From: a bacterium
Lineage (GTDB): Bacteria; Zhuqueibacterota; Zhuqueibacteria; Zhuqueibacterales; Geothermadaptataceae
DNA length: 51,214 bases
Direction: 5' to 3'
Assembly (NCBI GenBank): GCA_024275575.1
Contig: JAJRYV010000097.1
Coordinates: 1-51,214, forward strand
A program made the position numbers and the translations under genes. Positions 1-7,165 of the stretch are shown here, piece after piece. Positions within the stretch are counted from its first letter, which is position 1; each line of letters starts with the position of its first letter. Below the pieces are notes generated by a model. The model saw only the letters and a list, made by a program, of their open reading frames with translations. It did not search any database and had not been told where the DNA came from.

Positions 1-307
1 GATGTTCTCCCTGCATATGCGAAGTTTCCTGCCCGTGGTTTTCATGCATTCCCTGGCCTTGCATCATACTGCCCATCTGCTGGTTCATCTGTTGCATGTG
101 CTGTACCATCTGATCCATGTTCATCATCATATTTTGCTGATTCATGTGTTCCATGCCGTTGTGCTGTGTGTTCTGCATTGCCTGGTTCATATGTTCACCA
201 CCCTGATGATCACCGCCCATGTGCTGTGCCTGTATTTTGCCGGTCATTAGAAGAGTGAAAACGGCAACCAAAGTTGCTGCTGTGGAAATAACTTTTGATA
301 ATCTCAT
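1..307 (-). CDS. Met/His/Gln-rich exported protein (partial, C-terminus outside window)
   Basis: The first 102 residues of an open frame run off the left edge of the window. It starts at an ATG at 307 preceded by a good ribosome site (AAGGAG, 7 bases upstream). The N-terminus (MRLSKVISTAATLVAVFTLLM) reads as a signal peptide or membrane anchor. The rest is low complexity, dominated by Met, His, Gln, Asn and Gly, with many HM, QM and MM pairs. Met/His-rich exported segments are known copper/silver ligands (PcoE, SilE and CusF-like proteins are examples), and the copper-type genes on the same strand fit that. No named family is recognised, so the metal role is an inference from composition and context. 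An inverted repeat lies just upstream at 352-370. Confidence 0.7.
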   Translation of the reverse strand, partial: MRLSKVISTAATLVAVFTLLMTGKIQAQHMGGDHQGGEHMNQAMQNTQHNGMEHMNQQNMMMNMDQMVQHMQQMNQQMGSMMQGQGMHENHGQETSHMQGEH

Positions 308-351
308 GATTAAACTCCTTTTTAAATTGCTTATTACGATCATATTTTTTT

Positions 352-370
352 CGTTCAATCGTTATGAACG
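352..370. promoter_or_regulatory. Inverted repeat upstream of the Met/His-rich gene
   Basis: CGTTCA at 352-357 and TGAACG at 365-370 form a perfect 6-base dyad with a 7-base spacer, 45 bases upstream of the ATG of the Met/His-rich gene. It could be an operator for a metal-responsive repressor. The position and symmetry are the only support. Confidence 0.25.
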
Positions 371-448
371 AGGTATTTTCTTTTAATAAATCAAGACTTT
401 AAAACAGCACTGAAGCCAAACAGGGAAAATGAGTGCCTGAAATTGTTT

Positions 449-862
449 TCAAATCAGGAATACGTTATTGGTGATGTAGAGGTCGGAAAGTGGCGGTGGG
501 AGAAAATAAATTTTATAAATTTCCGTTTGAAATCGTTTCGGCGACCGGGCCGAATAATCGATGCCGGCGGCTATCGGCAATGGATTAATACGGGTGACAA
601 TCTTCGGAGTGCGGTCAAAAAAAGCGAGAGTGCTTTCCAGAGCGCTAAAGCAACATTCTTCATTTTGCAATGCTACAGAACTGTGTGATTCTGAAGTGCA
701 TTGTCTGTTTTCTACTGATATGTCACAACCGGGAAAACGGGACGTCATCATTAATTCCGCTTTGACGACCCGCCCGTCGCAATAATGCTTTGCCAAGATT
801 AATCCCGTGTTGCAAGTCAGTAAGAGTGTGGATAAAAAATATGCAAAAACGCGTTTCATCAT
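449..862 (-). CDS. HYC_CC_PP family exported protein, copy 1
   Basis: This small exported protein has 137 residues. The N-terminus (MMKRVFAYFLSTLLLTC) is a signal peptide. The three signatures that give the family its name are visible: KHYCDG near residue 26, EECC near residue 69, and PPP near residue 123, followed by a hydrophobic end in FLI. The family is known from Bacteroidetes-like genomes and its molecular function is not established. It is often found beside heavy-metal efflux genes, and that is the case here. A second, divergent copy with the same three signatures sits at 23136-23555, at the other end of the metal island. The start is one of two adjacent ATGs, and no strong ribosome site is visible. 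Conserved Cys/His suggests metal binding in the periplasm, which is an inference. Confidence 0.75.
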   Translation of the reverse strand: MMKRVFAYFLSTLLLTCNTGLILAKHYCDGRVVKAELMMTSRFPGCDISVENRQCTSESHSSVALQNEECCFSALESTLAFFDRTPKIVTRINPLPIAAGIDYSARSPKRFQTEIYKIYFLPPPLSDLYITNNVFLI

Positions 863-1065
863 GATCTGAATATCATCAATTAATTAGCCAAAGTCAATTG
901 TATCTGTTCATCCTTGCAAAGATTCTCCGCTAACTTCACAAGGGTGGTTGGTGTATTTGAATGAAGGTTTAACGGCTAATAATTATTCCAACTATTCTAT
1001 CCATTTTTGTATTAAAAGATTAAACGAATGTATAGTTGTATTTTCAGTTTGATGCCGCAAAAGTC

Positions 1066-1353
1066 TTAATTGGCCACTTTTAAAAATCCGACGATTTTTT
1101 CCGCTTCGTTTGCCGTCAGATTTGCCCGTGTTCGCATGTGGGAAACCACAACATCCCACTGGGCATCTTCAAATTCCGAGGGTGTACGGACATTGTGGCA
1201 GCGGTTGCAGTTTTCGCCCCATAACATGGCGCCGGTTTTTTGTTTCTGCGGCATCGTCGTTGCACAGCCAATGATAAACAATATAAAAATCAGAAATATG
1301 CCGCCCGCAATCAAGCTTGAAGATTTCAGGCGTCGCTCTGTTTTACCGTTCAT
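1066..1353 (-). CDS. Monoheme cytochrome c lipoprotein
   Basis: This 95-residue lipoprotein cytochrome has a Lys/Arg-rich N-terminus, a hydrophobic segment (residues 13-29) and a lipobox ending in Cys30 (FIIGC), which indicates a lipid-anchored exported protein. The heme site is CNRCH at 49-53. A likely distal ligand is Met73 in the SHMRTRANLT segment. The pattern of heme site, then QWDVVVxHM, then a final amphipathic helix with ExxxIxxFL is typical of small class I cytochromes. The gene follows the porin gene by 18 bases and has its own GGAGAG ribosome site, so it is the last gene of a cytochrome-porin-cytochrome operon. It would carry electrons at a membrane surface, possibly the outer membrane beside the porin. 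Its partner is unknown. Confidence 0.85.
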   Translation of the reverse strand: MNGKTERRLKSSSLIAGGIFLIFILFIIGCATTMPQKQKTGAMLWGENCNRCHNVRTPSEFEDAQWDVVVSHMRTRANLTANEAEKIVGFLKVAN

Positions 1354-1371
1354 TTTATCTCTCCAAAAAGG

Positions 1372-2535
1372 TTAAAATCCAAGAGCAAACTGTGTGATAA
1401 ACATGGATTCCGTTTCTTCCTCGTGTCCTTTAATCGTTTTGTTCTCGAAGGCAAATTTAATCGCACTGTTGGGCGCCAGCCAATAGTTCAGGCCAAAAGT
1501 CGTCCGTTGCAGATCGCTATTGAGATACGCAAATTCCGGTAAGTCGAGGTAGTCGTAACGAAAGACAAATTCGCAATTTTTCAGTAGACGATTTGCAATT
1601 TTGTTGGGGCGATAGGCGATTTGGCCATAACCTGAACTGCTCTCATTTTTGTAGTTGAGCTGCTCTTCGTCACTTTTGTCGATGGTCAGCGAGATAAACT
1701 GACTGCGGATATCGAACTGCCCTTTCAAGAGCGAGGACGCGCGTGTGTAGGAAAGATCGAAAACATTGGTGATCGCCTGCAAATCGACCAGAGGGCTTGC
1801 TTCGCCGCCGACATTGGCGATCTCAAAACCCAGGCCGATTTCAAGTTGTGGCAAAGGGAAAAGACCGATGCGACCGCCGAAGGCTTTGTTATTATTATTA
1901 TCGTTATAATTGCTGAAATCCAACGTGCCCGGGGCCGCAGCGCTTTCCCCATGGCCGTCGGCAACTGCACCACTATCCCTCGCGGCTTCGGAGATGTTGA
2001 TCGCCGGGCCGTTCGAGATGTAGAGTGCGTAGGTGAATTTCGATGATTTGAGCGGAACTGCGCCTTTAATTTGCATCCCGAGTTGTGCTGTTGCCAGCAG
2101 GGCTACGCCACCATGGCCGGAAACACCGAGAGGATTATTGGGTAGCCTGTTGATCCAGGTCGGATGCAAGCGCTCCATAAAAAGGTTGTTTGGGTTGAGA
2201 AATTTACCAACCCCCACCTGCATGTTGTTGTTGAGAGAATAAAACATTTGCGCATATTCCAGGCCGGCGTTGGTGGCACCATCTTCCAGCTCGAATTCGG
2301 CTTCGCCCTCAAAAAACAGGCGCTCGCCGGATTTCCACAGGAAGATCGGACTGAATCCCGAGTTGAAACTCGAGATTCCATCCTGAGCTTTTTCAAAATT
2401 GGTATAACCGAATCCAGAAAGTAGAAAATTCGTTCTTTGTTTTGAATTCTGAGCTTGCGCAATGGAAACGGAAAAGATTATTAAAAGCGCACTGACGAGT
2501 ACAAACCGTAGTTTTGACACGTTCATTCTCCTCAT
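1372..2535 (-). CDS. Outer-membrane porin-like beta-barrel protein
   Basis: The 387-residue product has a clear signal peptide (hydrophobic core near residues 9-25, AQAQ cleavage region). After it come alternating amphipathic strands with many aromatic and acidic residues, and a C-terminal FALGF whose final Phe is the classic sorting signal of outer-membrane barrels. Overall it resembles phosphate-selective-porin-like or copper/heavy-metal-locus porins of about 380 residues, but I cannot name a subfamily. The ATG at 2535 overlaps the stop of the upstream cytochrome gene (ATGA), which implies translational coupling. A second ATG at 2526 has a GAGGAG too close to it to be a good ribosome site. 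Sitting between two c-type cytochrome genes, it may support transport or electron exchange across the outer membrane. That role is inference. Confidence 0.8.
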   Translation of the reverse strand: MRRMNVSKLRFVLVSALLIIFSVSIAQAQNSKQRTNFLLSGFGYTNFEKAQDGISSFNSGFSPIFLWKSGERLFFEGEAEFELEDGATNAGLEYAQMFYSLNNNMQVGVGKFLNPNNLFMERLHPTWINRLPNNPLGVSGHGGVALLATAQLGMQIKGAVPLKSSKFTYALYISNGPAINISEAARDSGAVADGHGESAAAPGTLDFSNYNDNNNNKAFGGRIGLFPLPQLEIGLGFEIANVGGEASPLVDLQAITNVFDLSYTRASSLLKGQFDIRSQFISLTIDKSDEEQLNYKNESSSGYGQIAYRPNKIANRLLKNCEFVFRYDYLDLPEFAYLNSDLQRTTFGLNYWLAPNSAIKFAFENKTIKGHEEETESMFITQFALGF

Positions 2536-2960
2536 TTTTTAGATTTATCTAAAGATCGGATATAGGTGATGATTTGCCATCTTTGTTCATCTGAAAGTAT
2601 CGTGTTAAACGCCGGCATGGGGGTTTTGCCGTTAGACATTTTCCAGAAGATTTCACCGTCGGCCTGTTTCTGGAAATCTGCTTTGGTTAAGTTCGGTACT
2701 GTTTTGCCGAGAAATTGACTTGCCGGGCCGTCGCCTTTGCCCAGGGCGCCGTGGCAGGGTGTACATTGCTGGGCGAATAAATGCTTTCCGGCAGCGAGAG
2801 CGTCAGCCTTGCCTTTTGTGGGGTTCGCTAATTTTTTTGTTTCGACCGGCGCCCGCCAGACATCTTTTTTTGTGGCGGTTTCGTCCGAATTGCCATTTGT
2901 AAATGCAAAAAGAAATGCGCCGGATACAATCAAAAACATGAAAGATGTTCGGGTTCTCAT
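2532..2960 (-). CDS. Class I cytochrome c, periplasmic
   Basis: This is a 142-residue exported monoheme cytochrome. It has a signal peptide (hydrophobic residues 7-21), a heme-binding CTPCH at residues 66-70 followed by GALGKGDGPAS, and an axial Met115 in KTPMPAF. It ends with the usual helix (EQRWQIITYIRSL). The GxGDGPA and MPAF features match the cytochrome c domains seen in oxidases, dehydrogenases and metal-locus cytochromes. The ribosome site AAGGAG precedes the ATG. It is the first gene of a three-gene unit with the porin and the lipoprotein cytochrome. A sigma-54 type promoter lies about 200 bases upstream, and a sigma-54 activator with its kinase is encoded immediately further upstream. 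Expression controlled by that two-component pair is therefore likely but unproven. Confidence 0.88.
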   Translation of the reverse strand: MRTRTSFMFLIVSGAFLFAFTNGNSDETATKKDVWRAPVETKKLANPTKGKADALAAGKHLFAQQCTPCHGALGKGDGPASQFLGKTVPNLTKADFQKQADGEIFWKMSNGKTPMPAFNTILSDEQRWQIITYIRSLDKSKK

Positions 2961-3173
2961 GACGATTCTCCTTATTTTTATTTAAAGTGGCTGAAAATTT
3001 GTGATTAGTTTTATTTGTTGACCTTACCAGGGTTTAATCAAGAACGATGCCAGGGGGAAGTGACTATGATATACATAACTGTTTTTATTTAGAATAGGTG
3101 GGATTCAAAGCTGGGGGTGATATCTGTTTTTTTGCAGAACTGCAAGACTCTGGCAGAAGGAAATTCTCGCTTT

Positions 3174-3189
3174 TGCAAGACCCTGTCCA
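3174..3189 (-). promoter_or_regulatory. Sigma-54 (-24/-12) promoter, candidate
   Basis: Read on the minus strand the 16 bases are TGGACAGGGTCTTGCA. GG at -24 and GC at -12 have exactly the canonical 10-base separation, with TTGCA intact. It points toward the cytochrome/porin operon, with a predicted start near 3162. A weaker look-alike (CTGCCAGAGTCTTGCA, -24 reading TG) lies at 3141-3156. A palindrome TTGCAGAACTGCAA follows at 3132-3145. The neighbouring regulator has the GAFTGA loop that contacts sigma-54, which raises confidence. Confidence 0.55.
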
Positions 3190-3253
3190 GAGCTGTATCG
3201 AAACCTGGAGGATAGAATCAGGTTTTTTTATCTTGAAGCGCCATCACCCCTGA

Positions 3254-4609
3254 TCAATCCTTTTTATCGATGCCGAGATCGGCCATTTTGCGGTAGAGTG
3301 TGGAAGCGTTGATCTCGAGTTTGCGGGCGGCATTTTCCTTGTTCCAGCCGCAGTCAGCGAGTATTTGCAAGATGAATGTGCGTTCGAATTGACGCATAAC
3401 ATCGCGCAAGTTGCCCGATTCGATCCGCGGGCCTGTCTGTTGTGAAATTTGTGGTGGCAGTCCCTCGATGCTAATCCGGATGCCATCGCATAAAATCATC
3501 GCCCTTTCCAGCACATTGCGCAGCTCCCTGATGTTGCCTGGCCAGACATAATTGATCAGCGCCTGCATAGCTTCGGGAGAGGCGTTGCGGTAATTTTTCT
3601 TCATTTCTTCATTAAACTTCCGGATAAAATAATCCACCAGCAGCGGGATATCCGAACGCCGTTCGCGCAGAGGCGGCAGTTGCAGTTCAAAAACCGCAAT
3701 GCGATAATATAAATCTTTGCGAAAGCTGCCGTCTTGCACGGCTTGCGAAAGGTTTTTATTAGTCGCGGCGATCAGGCGGGCGTTCAAAGGCATGGTCCTG
3801 GTGCTGCCGACTTTTTGGAACTCCCGCTGTTCCAGGACGCGCAATAGTTTGCTTTGCAGCGATAGAGGAATTTCGGAAATCTCATCGAGCAGAATCGTGC
3901 CTTCGCGGGCAATTTCGAAATAACCGTCTTTGTCCCGTATCGCACCGGTGAAAGCGCCTTTCACATGCCCGAATAGTTCGCTCTCAAGCAGATTTTCCTG
4001 CAATGCGGAGCAGTTGATGGCGACGAAGGGTCTTTTGTTATTGGGGCTGAATTCGTGAATCGCTTTGGCAACGACCTCTTTGCCGGTCCCGGATTCGCCG
4101 CTGACGAGAACCATGCTGTTGGTCGGCGCCACTTTTTTGATGAGATAACTGATGTGCTGCATTGCTTCGCTTTTCCCCACAAGCGACAAGGAATCGACAT
4201 CTTTCAGCGTATTCAGCCGCAGATATTTTATCTCGTGCAAAAGCTGCTTTTGTGCCAGAATACGCTCTAACTTGATCAGTAAATCATCGACGATCAGGGG
4301 TTTGAAAATATAATCGATCGCACCTTTGCGAAAGGCCTCCACCGCGGTTTCAATGGTGCCGAATGCGGTCATCATGATCAAAAAGCAGTCCGGATGGATC
4401 TTGTAGATCTCATCCATCGCATCGACGCCACTTTGATCCGGCAGCATGATATCGAGCAGGATAATATCCGGCAAAAACTCTTTGATGCGTCCTATCCCCT
4501 CGCCGGCCGTAGCGGCTGTTTGGCATTCATAATGTTGCTGGCGCAATAAAATCGCAATATCTTCACGGAACAGATTTTCATCATCGATGACTAATATTTT
4601 GGCTGCCAT
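3254..4609 (-). CDS. NtrC-family sigma-54-dependent response regulator
   Basis: The 451-residue regulator has the full NtrC order. The receiver domain spans residues 1-120, with acidic DDE at 9-11, phospho-acceptor Asp53 and Lys103. The AAA+ domain follows at about 140-370, with Walker A GESGTGKE at 171-178, the sigma-54 contact loop GAFTGA at 218-223, Walker B ILLDEIS and an arginine-finger region. A Fis-type helix-turn-helix ends the protein (NKENAARKLEINASTLYRKM). The frame stays open upstream to 4831, but the receiver domain begins exactly at the ATG at 4609, so the 74-residue extension is not used. It overlaps the kinase gene by 29 bases. The closest known model is the ZraSR/HydHG type of metal-responsive pair. 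A good sigma-54 site lies just beyond its stop, in front of the cytochrome operon. Confidence 0.95.
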   Translation of the reverse strand: MAAKILVIDDENLFREDIAILLRQQHYECQTAATAGEGIGRIKEFLPDIILLDIMLPDQSGVDAMDEIYKIHPDCFLIMMTAFGTIETAVEAFRKGAIDYIFKPLIVDDLLIKLERILAQKQLLHEIKYLRLNTLKDVDSLSLVGKSEAMQHISYLIKKVAPTNSMVLVSGESGTGKEVVAKAIHEFSPNNKRPFVAINCSALQENLLESELFGHVKGAFTGAIRDKDGYFEIAREGTILLDEISEIPLSLQSKLLRVLEQREFQKVGSTRTMPLNARLIAATNKNLSQAVQDGSFRKDLYYRIAVFELQLPPLRERRSDIPLLVDYFIRKFNEEMKKNYRNASPEAMQALINYVWPGNIRELRNVLERAMILCDGIRISIEGLPPQISQQTGPRIESGNLRDVMRQFERTFILQILADCGWNKENAARKLEINASTLYRKMADLGIDKKD

Positions 4610-6359
4610 TTTTATTTTTCTCTTTATTCGAAATTCTGCCGGCGCCGTGCAGCGGCAATTGTATGTTAAATTTTGTGCCTGATTGCGCATTGCCGGTGAC
4701 TCTGATATGCCCGCTATGCGCCTGGATAATGTGATTGACGATAAAAAGCCCCAGCCCGCCGCCTTCTTTTTTCGTGGAATAAAAAGGTTGAAAAATCTTT
4801 TCCCGGTCGACAGGAGGAATGCCACAACCATTATCTGTAAAATCTATCTGCAAATAACCCTGTTTTAAAGCGGTAATAATTTCAAGCTCGCCCCTGTTCT
4901 CCATCGCTTCTACTGCATTTAAACTGAGATTTAAAAAAACCTGTTTTATTTGATCACTCACCCCCAGGGCCATGGGCAAACCGGCTTGCAGCTCAGTGAT
5001 AATTTTGCAATATTTAGCCGCTTTGTGGTATTTGAGAATCTCGATAGTTTCTCTGATAATTTCATTGATATCACAAATACCCCAGTTTGATTTTGAGGGC
5101 CTTCCGAGTTGTGATACACCGCGAACGATGCGCTCCATCCGACTGATCTCGTTTTGCAGCAAGCCGATGCTATCCTTTAAAAATTCGAGATTTTTATTGT
5201 TATCGAGCAAATGCAGGCGGGCTGATAGCGACGCCAAAGGATTGCCGATTTCATGGGCGATGCCGGCGGCCATCGTACCGAGGGTAACCATTTTGGCGGC
5301 GTGAATCATTTCCGCTTCAATTTTCTTTTTCCCAGTAATGTCCTGAATCAGCTCGACAACCTGGTATGTCGTGCCGTCCGGTTCCGTTAAAGGGGCGATC
5401 GTGACCTGAAAAAACTGTTTTTCACCACTGTCGGCTATTCTCTCGAATTCATCAGAGTGAGTGATGCCGGCGGCAAATGTTTGCTGCGCCATTTTGCCGG
5501 TGATTTCGATCCATTCGGCCAGGGCATTGGGATGGGATGATTTTTTTTCATCCTTTTTAGTCGAAAACCACTGTGTGATCAATTCATTATACTGAAAAGG
5601 TAAAAGATCTTTATCGAGAATGAGAAAACCTGCAGCCGTGGCTGTTAAAACATGTGCCAGCCTTTGTTGCCCCTCATTGGCAATTTTTTCTTCATAGCGC
5701 AGCCACTCCATGATATTCGTAATGAAATATGCCGCCAGGGACATGATGATAAGGGCGAGAAGGATAATACTCCAAACATAAACCGGATGATGTGAAGCAT
5801 GGTTGAGATTATGTTCAGTCTCATGGGATTCTTCTCCCGCTGCCGCGTCATTTGCATGGGTTTCATCAGGCGCTGATTCGATATGATGGACTTGCGAGTG
5901 CGGAAAAATTTTCAGCGTATAATGTGGAATAATGCCGTATAACTCACTCAGTGCGAGACTGGTTAAAAGGACGAATGAAATCGCAACGATGGCATAACAT
6001 TTCTTTTTGCTCAGCAAAATGCCACTGAGAATGACATGAAAAAGATAGAGAAAAAAGAGAGAGTTTTCAATGCCGCCGGAATAATGCAGCATAAAAGTCA
6101 GGATGACCAGATCGATGATGATCTGGCTTTCTTTGAGATACCGTCGAAAAATATTCTTCCTGATAAAAACAAAACAGATAATGTTGGAAACCCCTAAAAT
6201 GGCGACGAGGACGAGCAAAGGTTGCAATGTTTCCTGATCGAGCCATTTTAACGTATTGATCACCAGTAGGATCAAAACTAAGGAGATTATCCAGGCGATC
6301 CAGCGCTGGCGCAGGAACCAGGAATCTAACTCATGATTTGCGAGGATGCTGATTTTCAC
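4581..6359 (-). CDS. Membrane sensor histidine kinase with His-rich extracytoplasmic loop
   Basis: The protein has 592 residues. Membrane segments lie at about 21-40, 47-67, 78-93, 100-116, 121-141 and 195-215. Between the last two is a hydrophilic loop (about 151-192) holding nine His and many Asp/Glu residues, a likely metal-binding site. A PAS-like region follows (about 232-345). The HisKA domain has phospho-acceptor His369 in HEIGNPL, and the ATPase domain shows the N box (NLSLNAVEAM), G1 (DNGCGIP) and G2 (GGGLGLF). The start is a GTG at 6359, supported by GGAAGAG upstream. It overlaps the regulator gene, so the pair is one unit. Architecture and partner resemble ZraS, which senses zinc at the periplasmic side. 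Here copper or silver is the likelier signal from context, which is inference. Confidence 0.93.
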   Translation of the reverse strand: MKISILANHELDSWFLRQRWIAWIISLVLILLVINTLKWLDQETLQPLLVLVAILGVSNIICFVFIRKNIFRRYLKESQIIIDLVILTFMLHYSGGIENSLFFLYLFHVILSGILLSKKKCYAIVAISFVLLTSLALSELYGIIPHYTLKIFPHSQVHHIESAPDETHANDAAAGEESHETEHNLNHASHHPVYVWSIILLALIIMSLAAYFITNIMEWLRYEEKIANEGQQRLAHVLTATAAGFLILDKDLLPFQYNELITQWFSTKKDEKKSSHPNALAEWIEITGKMAQQTFAAGITHSDEFERIADSGEKQFFQVTIAPLTEPDGTTYQVVELIQDITGKKKIEAEMIHAAKMVTLGTMAAGIAHEIGNPLASLSARLHLLDNNKNLEFLKDSIGLLQNEISRMERIVRGVSQLGRPSKSNWGICDINEIIRETIEILKYHKAAKYCKIITELQAGLPMALGVSDQIKQVFLNLSLNAVEAMENRGELEIITALKQGYLQIDFTDNGCGIPPVDREKIFQPFYSTKKEGGGLGLFIVNHIIQAHSGHIRVTGNAQSGTKFNIQLPLHGAGRISNKEKNKNGSQNISHR

Positions 6360-6603
6360 AGCGCTCTTCCGTTATGGTTTGAACAATGAAATCGTTTATT
6401 TCCGGCACAATAATGTGGTGAGTAACGATTTGGTTTTACTGTTTTTTTCCTGCAGAATCTCAAATACAACTTATCCAAAATTAAACCAACAGGACAATTT
6501 TCAAACTTTTATCGCTATATATCGAATAATGCCATGTTCTGTATGGTTTACCGGATCTGGACAATTTGAATCTGTTCATCATTATCCCGGCGCTCGCACC
6601 CCT

Positions 6604-6638
6604 CGATATGTCCCGCCGAAAAAGCAGGCGGGATATCG
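6604..6638. repeat. REP-like imperfect palindrome
   Basis: CGATAT-GT-CCCGCC pairs with GGCGGGATATCG (12 bp with a 2-base bulge) around a 9-base loop. GC-rich palindromes of this kind between genes are often dispersed repeats. No second copy is present in this window. Confidence 0.4.
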
Positions 6639-6666
6639 GGATGCTACGTTGTAAAATTTTATGTTA

Positions 6667-6699
6667 AAAGCTTTCAGGTTTCAAAAACCTGAAAGCTTT
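6667..6699 (-). terminator. Perfect 15-bp hairpin, likely terminator of the ccm-associated operon
   Basis: The arms AAAGCTTTCAGGTTT (6667-6681) and AAACCTGAAAGCTTT (6685-6699) are exact reverse complements around a 3-base loop. The hairpin lies 65 bases past the stop of the BamE-like gene on the minus strand. The T run on that strand is short (TTTTAACAT), so termination is likely but not certain. Confidence 0.55.
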
Positions 6700-6763
6700 A
6701 GCCCTGTGTTACTTTTAGATAGAACCCCGCCCGAAGTCGGCGGAATGAGGTGCTGATGATTAT

Positions 6764-7165
6764 TTATTTAATATCCACTACTGTATTATTCCGGCCGAAA
6801 TGGATCTGTCTTTTGCTGCGGCTGTGCTCATACCACCAGATGGTCGTGAACGCCCCGGGGCTGCTGTCGACATAAGTGCGCAACGGCTCGCCAAGAGCAA
6901 TTTTAACCTGGGGCATGCTCATGCCTTTCGCGATCCTGCCCTGCCCGGCCAGGACATCGAGATCAGCCTGACGCTGTGTTTCCGCCTGCTGCATGACAGC
7001 TTTTTGCGGGATTGATTTTCGATCGGCGGCATGATCACCAGTTGTATCGAGATAGGCCATAAAACGCCAGCCGATGAACAATAGCAGCGCACAGGTAAAA
7101 ATAAGAGTGGTCAGCGTTTGTTTATGAATGTGCACGATTATTTTCCTTGTTTTATATACTGACAT
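6764..7165 (-). CDS. Membrane-anchored BamE/SmpA-like protein
   Basis: The 133-residue product has one N-terminal membrane anchor (about residues 18-37), a charged Gln-rich linker, and a C-terminal domain beginning GMSMPQVKIALGEPLR. That is the start signature of the BamE/SmpA/OmlA fold (G.s..qV...lG.P). It ends with a beta-rich part containing WWYEH and HFGRNNTVVDI. The ATG at 7165 shares one base with the TGA of the preceding gene, so the two are translationally coupled; an in-frame TTG one codon earlier is less likely. It is the last gene of a unit that begins with ccmF and ccmH. BamE is normally an outer-membrane lipoprotein, and this protein lacks a lipobox, so it is probably a fold relative with a different job. 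Its function is unknown. Confidence 0.7.
   Translation of the reverse strand: MSVYKTRKIIVHIHKQTLTTLIFTCALLLFIGWRFMAYLDTTGDHAADRKSIPQKAVMQQAETQRQADLDVLAGQGRIAKGMSMPQVKIALGEPLRTYVDSSPGAFTTIWWYEHSRSKRQIHFGRNNTVVDIK

Larger units (their letters stand above)
6360..6763. other. Intergenic stretch with hairpins between kinase and ccm-associated operon
   Basis: No convincing gene is present in these 404 bases. The stretch holds an imperfect hairpin (6604-6638) and a perfect 15-bp hairpin (6667-6699), listed separately. The promoter of the kinase gene should lie near 6380-6500, but no clear -35/-10 or -24/-12 pair is seen. Confidence 0.5.

Noticed and set aside
4610-4831. 74-codon N-terminal extension of the response regulator
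   Set aside because: It overlaps the kinase gene in another frame, has no receiver-domain similarity, and the receiver domain starts exactly at the ATG at 4609.
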